A DNA stretch of 61,385 nt from Candidatus Bipolaricaulota bacterium (GTDB lineage: Bacteria; Bipolaricaulota; Bipolaricaulia; UBA7950; UBA9294): NCBI GenBank assembly GCA_028277345.1, contig JANQGM010000010.1, positions 1-61,385 of the forward strand, in the 5' to 3' direction. The notes under the pieces are model-generated. The model was not told the origin of the DNA, did no database searches, and was given only the letters and a program-made list of their open reading frames with translations. Within the stretch, counting starts at the first letter, position 1. Each line of letters starts with the position of its first letter. Positions 42,132 through 50,493 of this stretch are shown one piece after another. The position numbers and the translations under genes were made by a program.

Positions 42132-43123
42132 GCGGCCTCACTCTCTTCCCCGGGTTCGATGCACGTGCTTCGATGTATATACGCAATTAGTGCCGACGCT
42201 ACCAGGCAAGGCGGCGGCGTGTCAACGATGGGCGCATAGTTTGAGAGCGTGAAGGAAAGAATCTCAGCAGATGCACCCTCCCCCAGCAGTGCGGATAGCA
42301 CAGGCAACAGTTCCCGCTGGTCCGATTTCAATCGATCCCGTGAGGCGATGTAGGCGGCTGACCAATCGCGGGCAGCAAGCGCCATGTCCAAGGTTTCGGC
42401 GAGCTGGCGGCGAAATCGCCGCACAAGCTCCGGAAGCTCGGCCTCAAGCAGAGTTGATCCATAGGCCGTCCCGTAGTGAACGACATCGCCTGTCGCCACG
42501 ATGGCCGTGTCGTCCGTCCACGCCTGACGGAGCCAGTGCCCCATCTGGTGGGCAACTTCAAACTCCCCCGTTAATGGGTGGCGGACCACGCCGACGTACA
42601 GAGGAACCACCTCAGGCGGCTCAATCCGCATCCACTCCGCGGCCAATTGCAGGATGGCAAAGAAGGTATCCAAAGAGAATTCATCGATCAGATAGCCCTT
42701 CACATCCTCACGCAGGATCTCGGTTTTGCATCCATCCGGTAACGTTCGTTGAACCGCCCCAAAGGGCGTCTCCCACGCATCTGCGCGCGGGAAGAATCCA
42801 CCGCATACCTCTCGAAAGGCACGTCGCCTGTCTTCCGGCAACGCGGAGGCATCGCGCGCCGGTTGAATCGCTTCGACCCCGATCCCATGAAGAACGCCGA
42901 GGACGATGACCCGGCGCACGTTGGCCCGCAATAGACCTGCGACCACCCGGGCCTGCAATGGACCCGAGAACGCGATCGCCGTATGCGGAAACGAGAGGAT
43001 GGCTCGCTGGCGCAGCAGTCGATCGATGTCGTCGTCTCGATCGGCTTGCTTCAGCCACGTACAGATGCGTTCTCGCGCGCCCTCCATCCGCAGTTCGTCG
43101 GCATAATACGCTTTCCAATCCAT
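42128..43123 (-). CDS. MEMO1-family protein
   Basis: Cytoplasmic protein of 331 residues related to MEMO (PF01875), structurally akin to extradiol dioxygenases. Seen: SFPHTAIAFSGPLQARVVAG, RRVIVLGVLHG, IVATGDVVHYG and the C-terminal LSFTLSNYAP. Histidines occur at the positions expected for the MEMO metal or substrate pocket. First gene of the six-gene minus-strand operon. A TAGGAT box lies seven bases before the ATG, so the message may be leaderless. Function of bacterial MEMO proteins is uncertain. Confidence 0.75.
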   Translation of the reverse strand: MDWKAYYADELRMEGARERICTWLKQADRDDDIDRLLRQRAILSFPHTAIAFSGPLQARVVAGLLRANVRRVIVLGVLHGIGVEAIQPARDASALPEDRRRAFREVCGGFFPRADAWETPFGAVQRTLPDGCKTEILREDVKGYLIDEFSLDTFFAILQLAAEWMRIEPPEVVPLYVGVVRHPLTGEFEVAHQMGHWLRQAWTDDTAIVATGDVVHYGTAYGSTLLEAELPELVRRFRRQLAETLDMALAARDWSAAYIASRDRLKSDQRELLPVLSALLGEGASAEILSFTLSNYAPIVDTPPPCLVASALIAYIHRSTCIEPGEESEAA

Positions 43124-43215
43124 GGCGCTATCCTACGATGTGCACTCGCCCACGGCCATCGGTCATGGGTGCACCCTCCCAGCGAAGGCGATAGACTGAC
43201 GCCGAAAGGAGTACC

Positions 43216-45162
43216 ATGAAACCCATCCGCATCGAGGATTTGTTCGACTACCGCTTTCTTTCCAGTGTGGACGTCTCACCCACAGGAGGCGTCGCCGCTT
43301 TTCTGGTGAAGCGTGCCGATCTCACGGAGAACGGCTATCGCTCCGACATTCACGTGCTTGATCTTGAGCGGCTACAGACGCGCCGGTTGACGACCTCGGG
43401 CAAGGATGGGCCGTTCACGTGGGCTCCTTCTGGAGACGAACTCCTCTTCGCCTCCAAACGGGGAGACACCACCGAAGGAACTTCGCTCTATCGAATCGCT
43501 GTCTCCGGCGGAGAGGCGGAACCGGCCTTCGACTTTCCACACACGGCGACAGCGTTTCGATGCTTGCCCGATGGCCGGGTCGTCTACATGGCGCGCGTCC
43601 CCCTTGACCCAGAGGAGGCTGACATCGACGATGCCGCGGACTACGAAGTCCTCGAAGAGATTCCATTCTGGCAGAATGGCAAGGGGTTCACGAGCAAGAA
43701 ACGCGTCGGCCTCTATCTGTACGATCCCGCATCCGACGAAGCCGAGTGTCTGACCGATCCGGAGCTTGAGATCCAGTCGTTCGACATCCACGGTACGGTC
43801 ATCGCCACCATCGCCCGCCGCTTCCCCGGCAAGGCCGAGCTCACCGACGAACTGTGGATTCATGACCTATCCAACGGCCATCGCCGATGTCTATCCCGAG
43901 ACGAACTCTCCCTTGGCGAAGTGCGTTTTCTGGATGGGACATCCGTCGTTACCCCGGCATCCGACTTGGGCGAGTACGGGCGCGGACAGAATCGTGAGCT
44001 GTTCGTCTTCAACGTTGAGGGGGGAAGCCTGACCAATCTTACGCCCGGATGGGATCGCTCCATCGGCAACTCCGTGGTCGCCGACTGCCGTCACGGAGGT
44101 GGCCCGCTGCTGAACGTCGTCGATGGCAAGGTCCATCTCGTCATCACCGAACGTTCGACATCGAAAGTCGTTTCCGTGGCTCAAGATGGAAGCATCGAGA
44201 CCGTCGCCGAGCCGAACGGATCGGTCGATGCCTATGCCATCGGGCAGGACGGTGAGGTCGTCACGATCGAGCTCCGCCCCAACGCCCTGCACGAAATCTA
44301 CCTCTATCGGAACCGTCAGACTCACAAAGCATCTGATCTGAATGCCAACAGCCTGAAGGACCGAGCCCTCTCTTTACCTGAAGCCTTCTCCGTGCAACAC
44401 GGCGATATCCAGCTCGACGCGTGGATCGTCAAGCCCTCTCATTTCGATCCTTCAACAACCTATCCAGCCATCCTCACTGTGCATGGCGGCCCTCGAGCCG
44501 CCTTTGGCGACGTCTTCTTCCACGAGATGCAGGTGTTCGCCGATCAGGGCTATGTTCTGATCTACACCAATCCGCGTGGCTCGTCCGGGCGAGGCAATGC
44601 CTTCGCCGATCTGCGCGGCAAGTACGGCACCATCGATTACGACGATCTGATGGCGGTTGTGGATGCCGCCCTAGAGAAGTACTCGTACGTCGATGGGAAT
44701 CGGCTCGGCATCATGGGCGGCTCGTATGGGGGCTTCATGGCCAACTGGGTCATCGGACAAACCGATCGCTTCAAGGCGGCGGCCTCGCAGCGCTCGATCT
44801 CCAACTGGACGTGCAAGTTCAACACCACCGACATCGGCTATTACTTCAATCAGGATGCCATGGGAGCCACCCCGTGGGAGGAGGGCGGCGCCGACAAGCT
44901 GTGGTGGCACAGCCCACTGAAGTACGCCGACAGGGCCGTGACACCGACGCTGTTCATTCACTCCGAAGAGGATTACCGCTGCTGGTTGGCAGAAGGACTT
45001 CAGATGTTCACGGCCCTCAAGTACCACGGCGTCGACAGCCGGTTGGTCATGTTCCGAGGCGAAAACCACGAGCTTTCCCGCTCCGGGAAGCCCAAACATC
45101 GCGAACGCCGACTGCGCGAGATGCTCGCGTGGTTCGATCGCTATCTGAGGATGGAGGCCTAG
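43216..45162 (+). CDS. S9-family prolyl oligopeptidase (acylaminoacyl peptidase-like)
   Basis: Serine peptidase of 648 residues without signal peptide, so cytoplasmic. The N-terminal half is a beta-propeller (WAPSGDELLFASKRGDT). The C-terminal alpha/beta hydrolase domain carries the triad Ser503 (GGSYGGFM), Asp586 (EEDYRC) and His618 (GENHEL). GAAAGGAG precedes the ATG. It cleaves short peptides or N-acylated peptides and is followed after two bases by a PLP enzyme, forming a two-gene amino acid scavenging unit divergent from the racemase/M20 operon. Confidence 0.93.
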   Translation: MKPIRIEDLFDYRFLSSVDVSPTGGVAAFLVKRADLTENGYRSDIHVLDLERLQTRRLTTSGKDGPFTWAPSGDELLFASKRGDTTEGTSLYRIAVSGGEAEPAFDFPHTATAFRCLPDGRVVYMARVPLDPEEADIDDAADYEVLEEIPFWQNGKGFTSKKRVGLYLYDPASDEAECLTDPELEIQSFDIHGTVIATIARRFPGKAELTDELWIHDLSNGHRRCLSRDELSLGEVRFLDGTSVVTPASDLGEYGRGQNRELFVFNVEGGSLTNLTPGWDRSIGNSVVADCRHGGGPLLNVVDGKVHLVITERSTSKVVSVAQDGSIETVAEPNGSVDAYAIGQDGEVVTIELRPNALHEIYLYRNRQTHKASDLNANSLKDRALSLPEAFSVQHGDIQLDAWIVKPSHFDPSTTYPAILTVHGGPRAAFGDVFFHEMQVFADQGYVLIYTNPRGSSGRGNAFADLRGKYGTIDYDDLMAVVDAALEKYSYVDGNRLGIMGGSYGGFMANWVIGQTDRFKAAASQRSISNWTCKFNTTDIGYYFNQDAMGATPWEEGGADKLWWHSPLKYADRAVTPTLFIHSEEDYRCWLAEGLQMFTALKYHGVDSRLVMFRGENHELSRSGKPKHRERRLREMLAWFDRYLRMEA

Positions 45163-45164
45163 CC

Positions 45165-46187
45165 ATGCAACTGGGAAGCATTCCACGAGTCCATTTGGGG
45201 GAGTTCCCCACACCGTTGCAGGAGCTTAAAAATCTGAGCCGTGAGCTCGGCGGACCCCGCATCTTCATCAAACGGGATGATATGACGGGGCTTGGATTGG
45301 GCGGAAACAAGCTCCGCAAGCTGGAGTATGCGCTGGCCGACGCTCAGGCACAGGGAGCCACCGCCGTGATCACCGTCGGCGGCCCCCAATCCAATCATGT
45401 CCGCTTGACGGCGGCCGCCTGCAACAAGCTCGGATTGAAGAGCGTGCTCGTCATCCGCGGACTGTTGCCCGAGAAGCCGACCGGGAACCTCCTCATTGAC
45501 CACATCTTGGGGCCCAGTGAAATCCACTATGTTGGCGCCGACGGGTTCCCCTCCAAAGGGGAGTTGGATCGCGTCGCAGACGAAAAAGCCGAGGAGATCG
45601 CCGAGACCCTGCGATCGCAGGGCGAGGTGCCCTATTTCATTCCCAATGGATGCCGCTCCATTCATGGCGCCATGGGGTACTCCAGTTGCGTGCTGGAGAT
45701 GGTCGGACAATTCCGAGAACGCCAACTTGCGCCAACCGCCGTGTTCTCCGCTGTGGGAACCACGAGTACCTACACCGGCCTGATTCTCGGCGCGCACTTG
45801 TTTACTCAAGATCAGCTTCGTGTGATCGGCATCAGTGTGGCCAACCCCTCCGAAACCGTTCGCGAGCGCGCCATTCGCCAGCTCGATGAGGCGCTGTCCA
45901 CCTTTGAACTCGGGTCCAGCATCTCGCCGGAGGCGGTGGTGGCACTCGATCAGTACGTGGGCGACGGATACGCCATCCCCACGCCGGCCATGAAGGAGGC
46001 CGTGCTGTTAACGGCGCAGACTGAAGGTATCCTGCTCGACCCCGTCTATACCGGAAAAACCATGGCCGGGCTCATCGATCAAGTTCGCCAAGGCGCATTC
46101 TCGAAAGAAGACATCGTGACCTTGTTGCACACGGGCGGAGCACCGGCACTGTTCGCGGATACGCAAAGCGATACGTTTATTGAGTAG
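45165..46187 (+). CDS. dcyD: D-cysteine desulfhydrase / ACC deaminase-like PLP enzyme
   Basis: PLP-dependent fold type II enzyme, 340 residues. The PLP lysine lies in GLGGNKLRKLEYALADA, preceded by IFIKRDDMTG; GGPQSNHVRLTAAACNKLG and AVGTTSTYTGLILG bind substrate and phosphate, and LLHTGGAPALF is at the end. These match DcyD/YedO. It degrades D-cysteine to pyruvate, H2S and ammonia, or acts on a related amino acid. Start ATG 45165 follows the peptidase stop by two bases. Confidence 0.87.
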   Translation: MQLGSIPRVHLGEFPTPLQELKNLSRELGGPRIFIKRDDMTGLGLGGNKLRKLEYALADAQAQGATAVITVGGPQSNHVRLTAAACNKLGLKSVLVIRGLLPEKPTGNLLIDHILGPSEIHYVGADGFPSKGELDRVADEKAEEIAETLRSQGEVPYFIPNGCRSIHGAMGYSSCVLEMVGQFRERQLAPTAVFSAVGTTSTYTGLILGAHLFTQDQLRVIGISVANPSETVRERAIRQLDEALSTFELGSSISPEAVVALDQYVGDGYAIPTPAMKEAVLLTAQTEGILLDPVYTGKTMAGLIDQVRQGAFSKEDIVTLLHTGGAPALFADTQSDTFIE

Positions 46188-46267
46188 ACCGCCCGCATAT
46201 CCAGAATGACGAGGGCGTCCTCCAGATAGCAACGGGGAGAGGCCATCTAGAGCCAACAAAGATGAAG

Positions 46268-46287
46268 GGAGAAGCCGAAGCTTCTCC
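46268..46287 (+). terminator. Hairpin after the PLP enzyme gene
   Basis: GGAGAAGC and GCTTCTCC pair around a CGAA tetraloop. No T-tract follows, so this is a weak terminator or a stabilising 3' hairpin. Confidence 0.5.
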
Positions 46288-46433
46288 TCCATCGCGCACC
46301 GGGTGGTGCTAGCTGTCTGTACGATTATGATGCCATATGTCCTGCGTGTAGTCCGGGTCCAGCGTCGTTTTTCTGCAGGACACGTGGCCGTGATGTGTGT
46401 TACAGCAATAAGAAATTGATACTCATCCTAAAG

Positions 46434-46460
46434 AAAGGGGAGGCCGTGACCTCCCCTTTT
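46434..46460 (-). terminator. Terminator downstream of the Ntn hydrolase gene
   Basis: AAAGGGGAGG (46434-46443) pairs with CCTCCCCTTT (46450-46459) around CCGTGA. On the minus strand the stem is followed by TTTCTTT. It is a near copy of the terminator at 47454-47476. Confidence 0.75.
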
Positions 46461-46485
46461 CAACCCAAAAGTAACTGATTCAGTT

Positions 46486-46503
46486 GCTCAGATAGGCGTG
46501 CAT
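46486..46503. repeat. 18-base direct repeat, copy of the nfnB 3' end
   Basis: GCTCAGATAGGCGTGCAT, identical to 47506-47523. On the minus strand it encodes MHAYLS followed by a stop two codons later, like the C-terminus of NfnB. Together with the adjacent terminator it forms a ~70-base homologous copy. Confidence 0.85.
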
Positions 46504-46666
46504 ATCAGTTTCATCGAGAATGCGTGGTCGCTGTTCAAGCGGGGCACACGGGAATTTCCCGTCCTGTATCTGCGAAGTATCTACACGATTACTCGGATGA
46601 GGTCGCGTTCCTATACTCACACCGACTCCACACATAGCAATTGATGGATTTGGTGTTGGCTAGTTG

Positions 46667-47326
46667 CTAGGCAGTTCCCGGTTCTGCCGAAAACCCTTTC
46701 GAGAGTCGGCGAGCAATGTACCTATCGCTAACAGATGGATAGCGCTCAGAACAGTATCTAACTGCGTTTTTCAGCCGTTCATCAAGCAAGACCCCAGGGG
46801 CCTCTAGCATGCTTCCTATCTGTTCTCGTTCCTCGTTTGTTTCAGCTGGAGCGAAGAAGGCGGCGCCTGTATTGTAGGAGTTCTCTGACCATCCCCCATA
46901 CCACTGACAAAAAGTAAGCCGCGGCAATCCATATTCATCATACCCACCAATTATCATGCCCAGCCAGACTTCATCAGGCGGATTGGTCACCGACACAATG
47001 AAAGGAAGCAGGCTTCTAGCACTTGCGATCACGGACTCATAAGTCAAAAAGTGCCAGGAACCCTCTGAACCTACGAGACTGGCTATGGGATCTTGCTCCA
47101 TCGCGACTTTGGGAACTTCCAGTAACTGAGACAGAAAGAGGTTCTCGAGAGGAACCGAGCCCGCAAAACCAATTGCGCATTTGTTGTTCAGTTTGAGGGT
47201 TTTGACAACATCCTCAACAGGCTTTACACCCATCGCCTCGCCGTATGCATTAGGAACCGACCTCCTATCTGCAACGAGCACGATATCCCGTCTATCATCA
47301 GAGTACGCGCCAATGAGAACCGTCAT
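46667..47326 (-). CDS. Proteasome-like Ntn-hydrolase
   Basis: Protein of 219 residues with the proteasome beta/HslV-like N-terminal pattern: MTVLIGAYSDD, DIVLVADRRSVPNA, and LNNKCAIGFAGS. If translation starts at ATG 47326, removal of Met leaves Thr as N-terminal nucleophile, as in the family; an ATG five codons earlier would hide it. A TATGAT box lies 10 bases before this start. It sits alone on a segment bounded by copies of the nfnB end. Base composition appears more AT-rich than its neighbours. Substrate unknown. Confidence 0.7.
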   Translation of the reverse strand: MTVLIGAYSDDRRDIVLVADRRSVPNAYGEAMGVKPVEDVVKTLKLNNKCAIGFAGSVPLENLFLSQLLEVPKVAMEQDPIASLVGSEGSWHFLTYESVIASARSLLPFIVSVTNPPDEVWLGMIIGGYDEYGLPRLTFCQWYGGWSENSYNTGAAFFAPAETNEEREQIGSMLEAPGVLLDERLKNAVRYCSERYPSVSDRYIARRLSKGFSAEPGTA

Positions 47327-47453
47327 ATCTGCTCTAATCATACCAGGGGAAGTCGCTACGCAAGCCGAGAGCTATTCATCACCCACTGGCGCCACGTTTA
47401 GGGTACATGTGCCATCTCCATTACAACGTGCAAAGGGGGATCCAAAAAGGAAA

Positions 47454-47476
47454 AGGGGAGGTCGAAACCTCCCCCC
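47454..47476 (-). terminator. Terminator of the nfnAB operon
   Basis: GGGGAGG (47455-47461) pairs with CCTCCCC (47468-47474) around TCGAAA. On the minus strand it is followed by TTTTCCTTTTT, a clear T-tract. Confidence 0.8.
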
Positions 47477-47499
47477 TGTTCGATCGCAAATCGAATGTG

Positions 47500-48879
47500 C
47501 TAGTCGCTCAGATAGGCGTGCATGGCGGCGGCGGCACGTTTGCCAGCTCCCATCGCCTCAATGACGGTGGCAGCACCGGTCACGATGTCGCCTCCGGCGT
47601 AGACGCCCCGGATGCTGGTCAATCCCGTCTCCGGATCGGCCACGATGCTTCCCCAACGGTTGAGGTCGAGATTCGGGGTCGTTTGGGGAATCAGCGGATG
47701 TGGTCCGTTTCCAACAGCAATGACGACGGTGGTCGCCTCGATCTCAAACTCCGAGCCTTCGATCGGCACGGGACGGCGTCGACCGGAGTCGTCGGGTTCG
47801 CCGAGTTCCATCTTAATGCAGCGAATCGCCTTGAGGTTGCCCTTCTCGCCGATGAACTCGATCGGATTGGTAAGAAGTTGGAATTGCACGCCTTCTTCCT
47901 TGGCGTGATGCACCTCTTCGGCACGCGCCGGGAGTTCGTCTTCAGAGCGGCGGTAGACGATGACCGATTCCTTCGCTCCCAAGCGCAGTGCAGTGCGCGA
48001 GGCATCCATGGCGACGTTTCCGCCGCCAACGGTGACGACGCGTTCTCCAACCTTGATCGGCGTGTCGTATTCCGGGAACAGGTAGGCCTTCATCAGGTTG
48101 GTGCGCGTCAGGAATTCATTGGCTGAGAACACGCCATTGAGGCTTTCGCCGGGCACGCCCAAGAATCGGGGCAGTCCAGCGCCGGTTCCAATAAAGACGG
48201 CATCGTAGTCGCCATCCAGCAGCTCTTGAACCGTCTGGGTTCGACCGACGACTTGATTGACCTCAACATCGACGCCCATCTCACAGAGGGCGCGAATCTC
48301 ACGCTGGACGATGTCCTTGGGCAAGCGGAACTCGGGGATCCCATACATCAGTACGCCCCCGGCGACGTGAAGCAGCTCGAACATGGTGACGGCATACCCG
48401 CGTCGCCGCATTTCCCCCGCCACGGTGAGACCCGCCGGTCCGGCACCGATGATGGCGATCTTCTTTCCATTCTCAGCCGGCTTCTCCATGTCAACGGCGC
48501 CGTTCTCGGCCTCCCAATCTGCACAGAAGCGTTCGAGCCGGCCAATGGCGACGGGGTCAAAGCGTCCGGCCAGCGTGCACACGCCCTGGCATTGGTTCTC
48601 CTGCGGACAGACGCGTCCGCACACAGCGGGGAGCGCATTGTCCTGCTTGATCACGGAGATGGCCTTGGCGAACTCCCGATTCTTGACGTGTTCCAAGAAC
48701 CCGGGAATGTCGATGCCCACCGGGCACCCCTTGACACAGGGCGCATGCCCGCACTGCAGGCAGCGTTCGGCCTCTTGGACCGCTTCATCAGGCGTATAGC
48801 CCAAAGGCACTTCGTTGAAGTTGTGGACTCGCTCAGCCGCGGGCTGCTCGCGCATGGGCGTTTGCTTCTCTTGAATCAC
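47500..48879 (-). CDS. nfnB: NfnB-type NADP oxidoreductase large subunit (GltD-like)
   Basis: Flavin and Fe-S protein of 459 residues, large subunit of NADH-dependent ferredoxin:NADP oxidoreductase. The N-terminal Fe-S domain has CLQCGHAPCVKGCPVG and CGRVCPQENQCQGVC. Two dinucleotide motifs follow: IAIIGAGPAGLTVAGEMRRRG (in parts) for FAD and VVTVGGGNVAMDASR for NADPH. GTG 48879 overlaps the nfnA stop (GTGA). It could alternatively be called glutamate synthase small subunit, but the NfnA partner settles the role. Its 3' end is duplicated at 46486. Confidence 0.9.
   Translation of the reverse strand: MIQEKQTPMREQPAAERVHNFNEVPLGYTPDEAVQEAERCLQCGHAPCVKGCPVGIDIPGFLEHVKNREFAKAISVIKQDNALPAVCGRVCPQENQCQGVCTLAGRFDPVAIGRLERFCADWEAENGAVDMEKPAENGKKIAIIGAGPAGLTVAGEMRRRGYAVTMFELLHVAGGVLMYGIPEFRLPKDIVQREIRALCEMGVDVEVNQVVGRTQTVQELLDGDYDAVFIGTGAGLPRFLGVPGESLNGVFSANEFLTRTNLMKAYLFPEYDTPIKVGERVVTVGGGNVAMDASRTALRLGAKESVIVYRRSEDELPARAEEVHHAKEEGVQFQLLTNPIEFIGEKGNLKAIRCIKMELGEPDDSGRRRPVPIEGSEFEIEATTVVIAVGNGPHPLIPQTTPNLDLNRWGSIVADPETGLTSIRGVYAGGDIVTGAATVIEAMGAGKRAAAAMHAYLSD
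47506..47523. repeat. 18-base direct repeat at the nfnB 3' end (original copy)
   Basis: GCTCAGATAGGCGTGCAT within the last codons of nfnB, identical to 46486-46503, 1020 bases apart. Confidence 0.85.
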
Positions 48880-49724
48880 TGTTCCACTCCTTCGGGATAC
48901 TTCGACATGTAGTCATCCATCGAGCAGGTCTCTTCCTCGTGGTAATAGCCCTGCCGCGACATCAGCAGATCGAAATCGACTTGATGCCCGTCGAATTCCG
49001 GGCCGTCAACGCACGCGAACTTGGCGGTTCCATTGACATCGACGCGGCAGCCGCCGCACATGCCGGTGCCGTCGATCATGACCGAGTTGAGACTGACAAT
49101 CGTAGGCACTTCGAACGGCCGGGTGACGTCGGCGCAGACCTTCATCATGATAGCGGGACCGATGGCCCAAACGTGGTTGATCGTACGCCCGGACTCCAGG
49201 ATCTCCTTGAGGGGGTCGGAGACAAACCCTTGCGTGCCGTGCGATCCATCGTCGGTCTTGACGATGAGCTCGTCGCACACGGCCGCCATGCGGTCCTCGT
49301 AGAACATGAGCTCCTTGTTGCGCGCGCCGATGATGCCGATCACTTCGTTGCCCGCCGCCTTCAGATCGCGCGCGATCGGGTAAAGCGGGGCGATGCCCAG
49401 TCCGCCTCCGATGCAGATGACGGTCCCGAAGTTCTCGATGTCGGTGGCTTCACCAAGCGGACCGGCGAAATCGAGGATGGTATCACCTTCATGGAACTGA
49501 TCGCCCATCTCCCGAGTGCTCTTGCCCACTTCTTGAACGACCAACGTTACGCCCCCGGTTTCGGGATTGCATTCCACGATTGTCAACGGAATCCGTTCGC
49601 CGCGTTCGTGCAGTCGCAACACGATGAACTGACCCGCCTTCCCCGCGCGAGCGACATCGGGTGCCTCGATGATGTACTCGCGAATGCTGGGGCCAAGCGT
49701 CTGTTTCTTCAGAATCTTGTACAC
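48876..49724 (-). CDS. nfnA: NfnA-type ferredoxin-NADP oxidoreductase small subunit
   Basis: Small subunit of the NfnAB complex, 282 residues, also known as sulfide dehydrogenase beta. FAD-binding RIPLTIVE (RxxT-like), NAD-binding CIGGGLGIAPLYPIARDL, and the C-terminal 2Fe-2S ligands in GTGMCGGCRV and FACVDGPEF. GTG 49724 was chosen because AGGAGG lies 10 bases upstream and the protein start VYKILKK matches the family. The complex couples NADH and ferredoxin oxidation to NADPH formation. Confidence 0.9.
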   Translation of the reverse strand: MYKILKKQTLGPSIREYIIEAPDVARAGKAGQFIVLRLHERGERIPLTIVECNPETGGVTLVVQEVGKSTREMGDQFHEGDTILDFAGPLGEATDIENFGTVICIGGGLGIAPLYPIARDLKAAGNEVIGIIGARNKELMFYEDRMAAVCDELIVKTDDGSHGTQGFVSDPLKEILESGRTINHVWAIGPAIMMKVCADVTRPFEVPTIVSLNSVMIDGTGMCGGCRVDVNGTAKFACVDGPEFDGHQVDFDLLMSRQGYYHEEETCSMDDYMSKYPEGVEQ

Positions 49725-49848
49725 GCTGATTGCGCCTCCTGATTGGACGAATCGGCCTGCAATGCGGGCCGGCGCCCGCATTATCCTCCACGGATCATAC
49801 CGTCTCAACTTCTTGGCCTGGACAGGTTTTCAGTACAATACCGGTTCC

Positions 49849-50493
49849 ATGACTACACGCTACTACATCGAATCCGACGGACGCATTTACCTGGTGCCGC
49901 GCGATGGGAAGCTGGATCTCCCCACCCAGAGCGAAGTTTCCTTCGCATTTGAAGCGATTGCCCCGCTTTCAGCAGATGAAGACGTCGTCTATTGTGCGCC
50001 GCACTTGACCGCACATCCGACCGATTGGCTGAGCAAGGATGCCGTGTCAACCGATCCATCCGTGACGCCGCTCGTGCGTCAAGCCGTCCATGCAACCATG
50101 CCGCGCGTGGTTTCGGAAGGCGTCTATGTGCGCGATGGCCGCGTCTTGCTCCTCAAGGGAAGTCGAGGCCTTACGAAAGATCGATGGACCTTGCCGGGGG
50201 GCTTCATTCGTTTTGGGGAAAGCCCAACTGACGGGCTGATTCGAGAGATCGACGAAGAACTAGGCGTCCGCGCCGAGATTCGAGCACTGTTGTCAGCCCG
50301 ATCGAAGATCGGACAGCATACCCAGCTTCATTGGATTCAGTTCTTCTATGACGTGGAACTCAGCGGAGAAATCCGCCCCAATCCTGATGAGATCGCCGAG
50401 GCACGGTTCTTCGATCTGGCCGAGGGAGCCGAATGCGTAATCGACCCCCTCATGCGAGAGGTGCTTGTCTCATTGATGCAGTCGCCGGATTAG
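49849..50493 (+). CDS. NUDIX hydrolase
   Basis: Hydrolase of nucleoside diphosphate-type substrates, 214 residues. The Nudix box GGFIRFGESPTDGLIREIDE continues to ELGV and matches GX5EX7REUXEEXGU, near residues 118-140. The N-terminal ~80 residues are an extra domain (MTTRYYIESDGRIYLVPRDG) seen in some ADP-ribose-type Nudix proteins. A TACAAT box lies nine bases before the ATG and no ribosome-binding site is visible, so the message may be leaderless. Stop overlaps the convergent barrel gene by four bases. Confidence 0.9.
   Translation: MTTRYYIESDGRIYLVPRDGKLDLPTQSEVSFAFEAIAPLSADEDVVYCAPHLTAHPTDWLSKDAVSTDPSVTPLVRQAVHATMPRVVSEGVYVRDGRVLLLKGSRGLTKDRWTLPGGFIRFGESPTDGLIREIDEELGVRAEIRALLSARSKIGQHTQLHWIQFFYDVELSGEIRPNPDEIAEARFFDLAEGAECVIDPLMREVLVSLMQSPD

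Larger units (their letters stand above)
46188..46666. other. 480-base intergenic stretch with two hairpins and a duplicated nfnB end
   Basis: It holds a hairpin at 46268-46287 downstream of the PLP enzyme gene, a terminator at 46434-46459, and an 18-base copy of the nfnB 3' end (46486-46503). The rest shows no supported gene. Confidence 0.6.

Noticed and set aside
44421..45164. Long plus-strand frame upstream of the PLP enzyme that reads in frame with it
   Set aside because: It is a shadow of the S9 peptidase gene, whose catalytic triad is intact; the PLP enzyme starts at its own ATG 45165.
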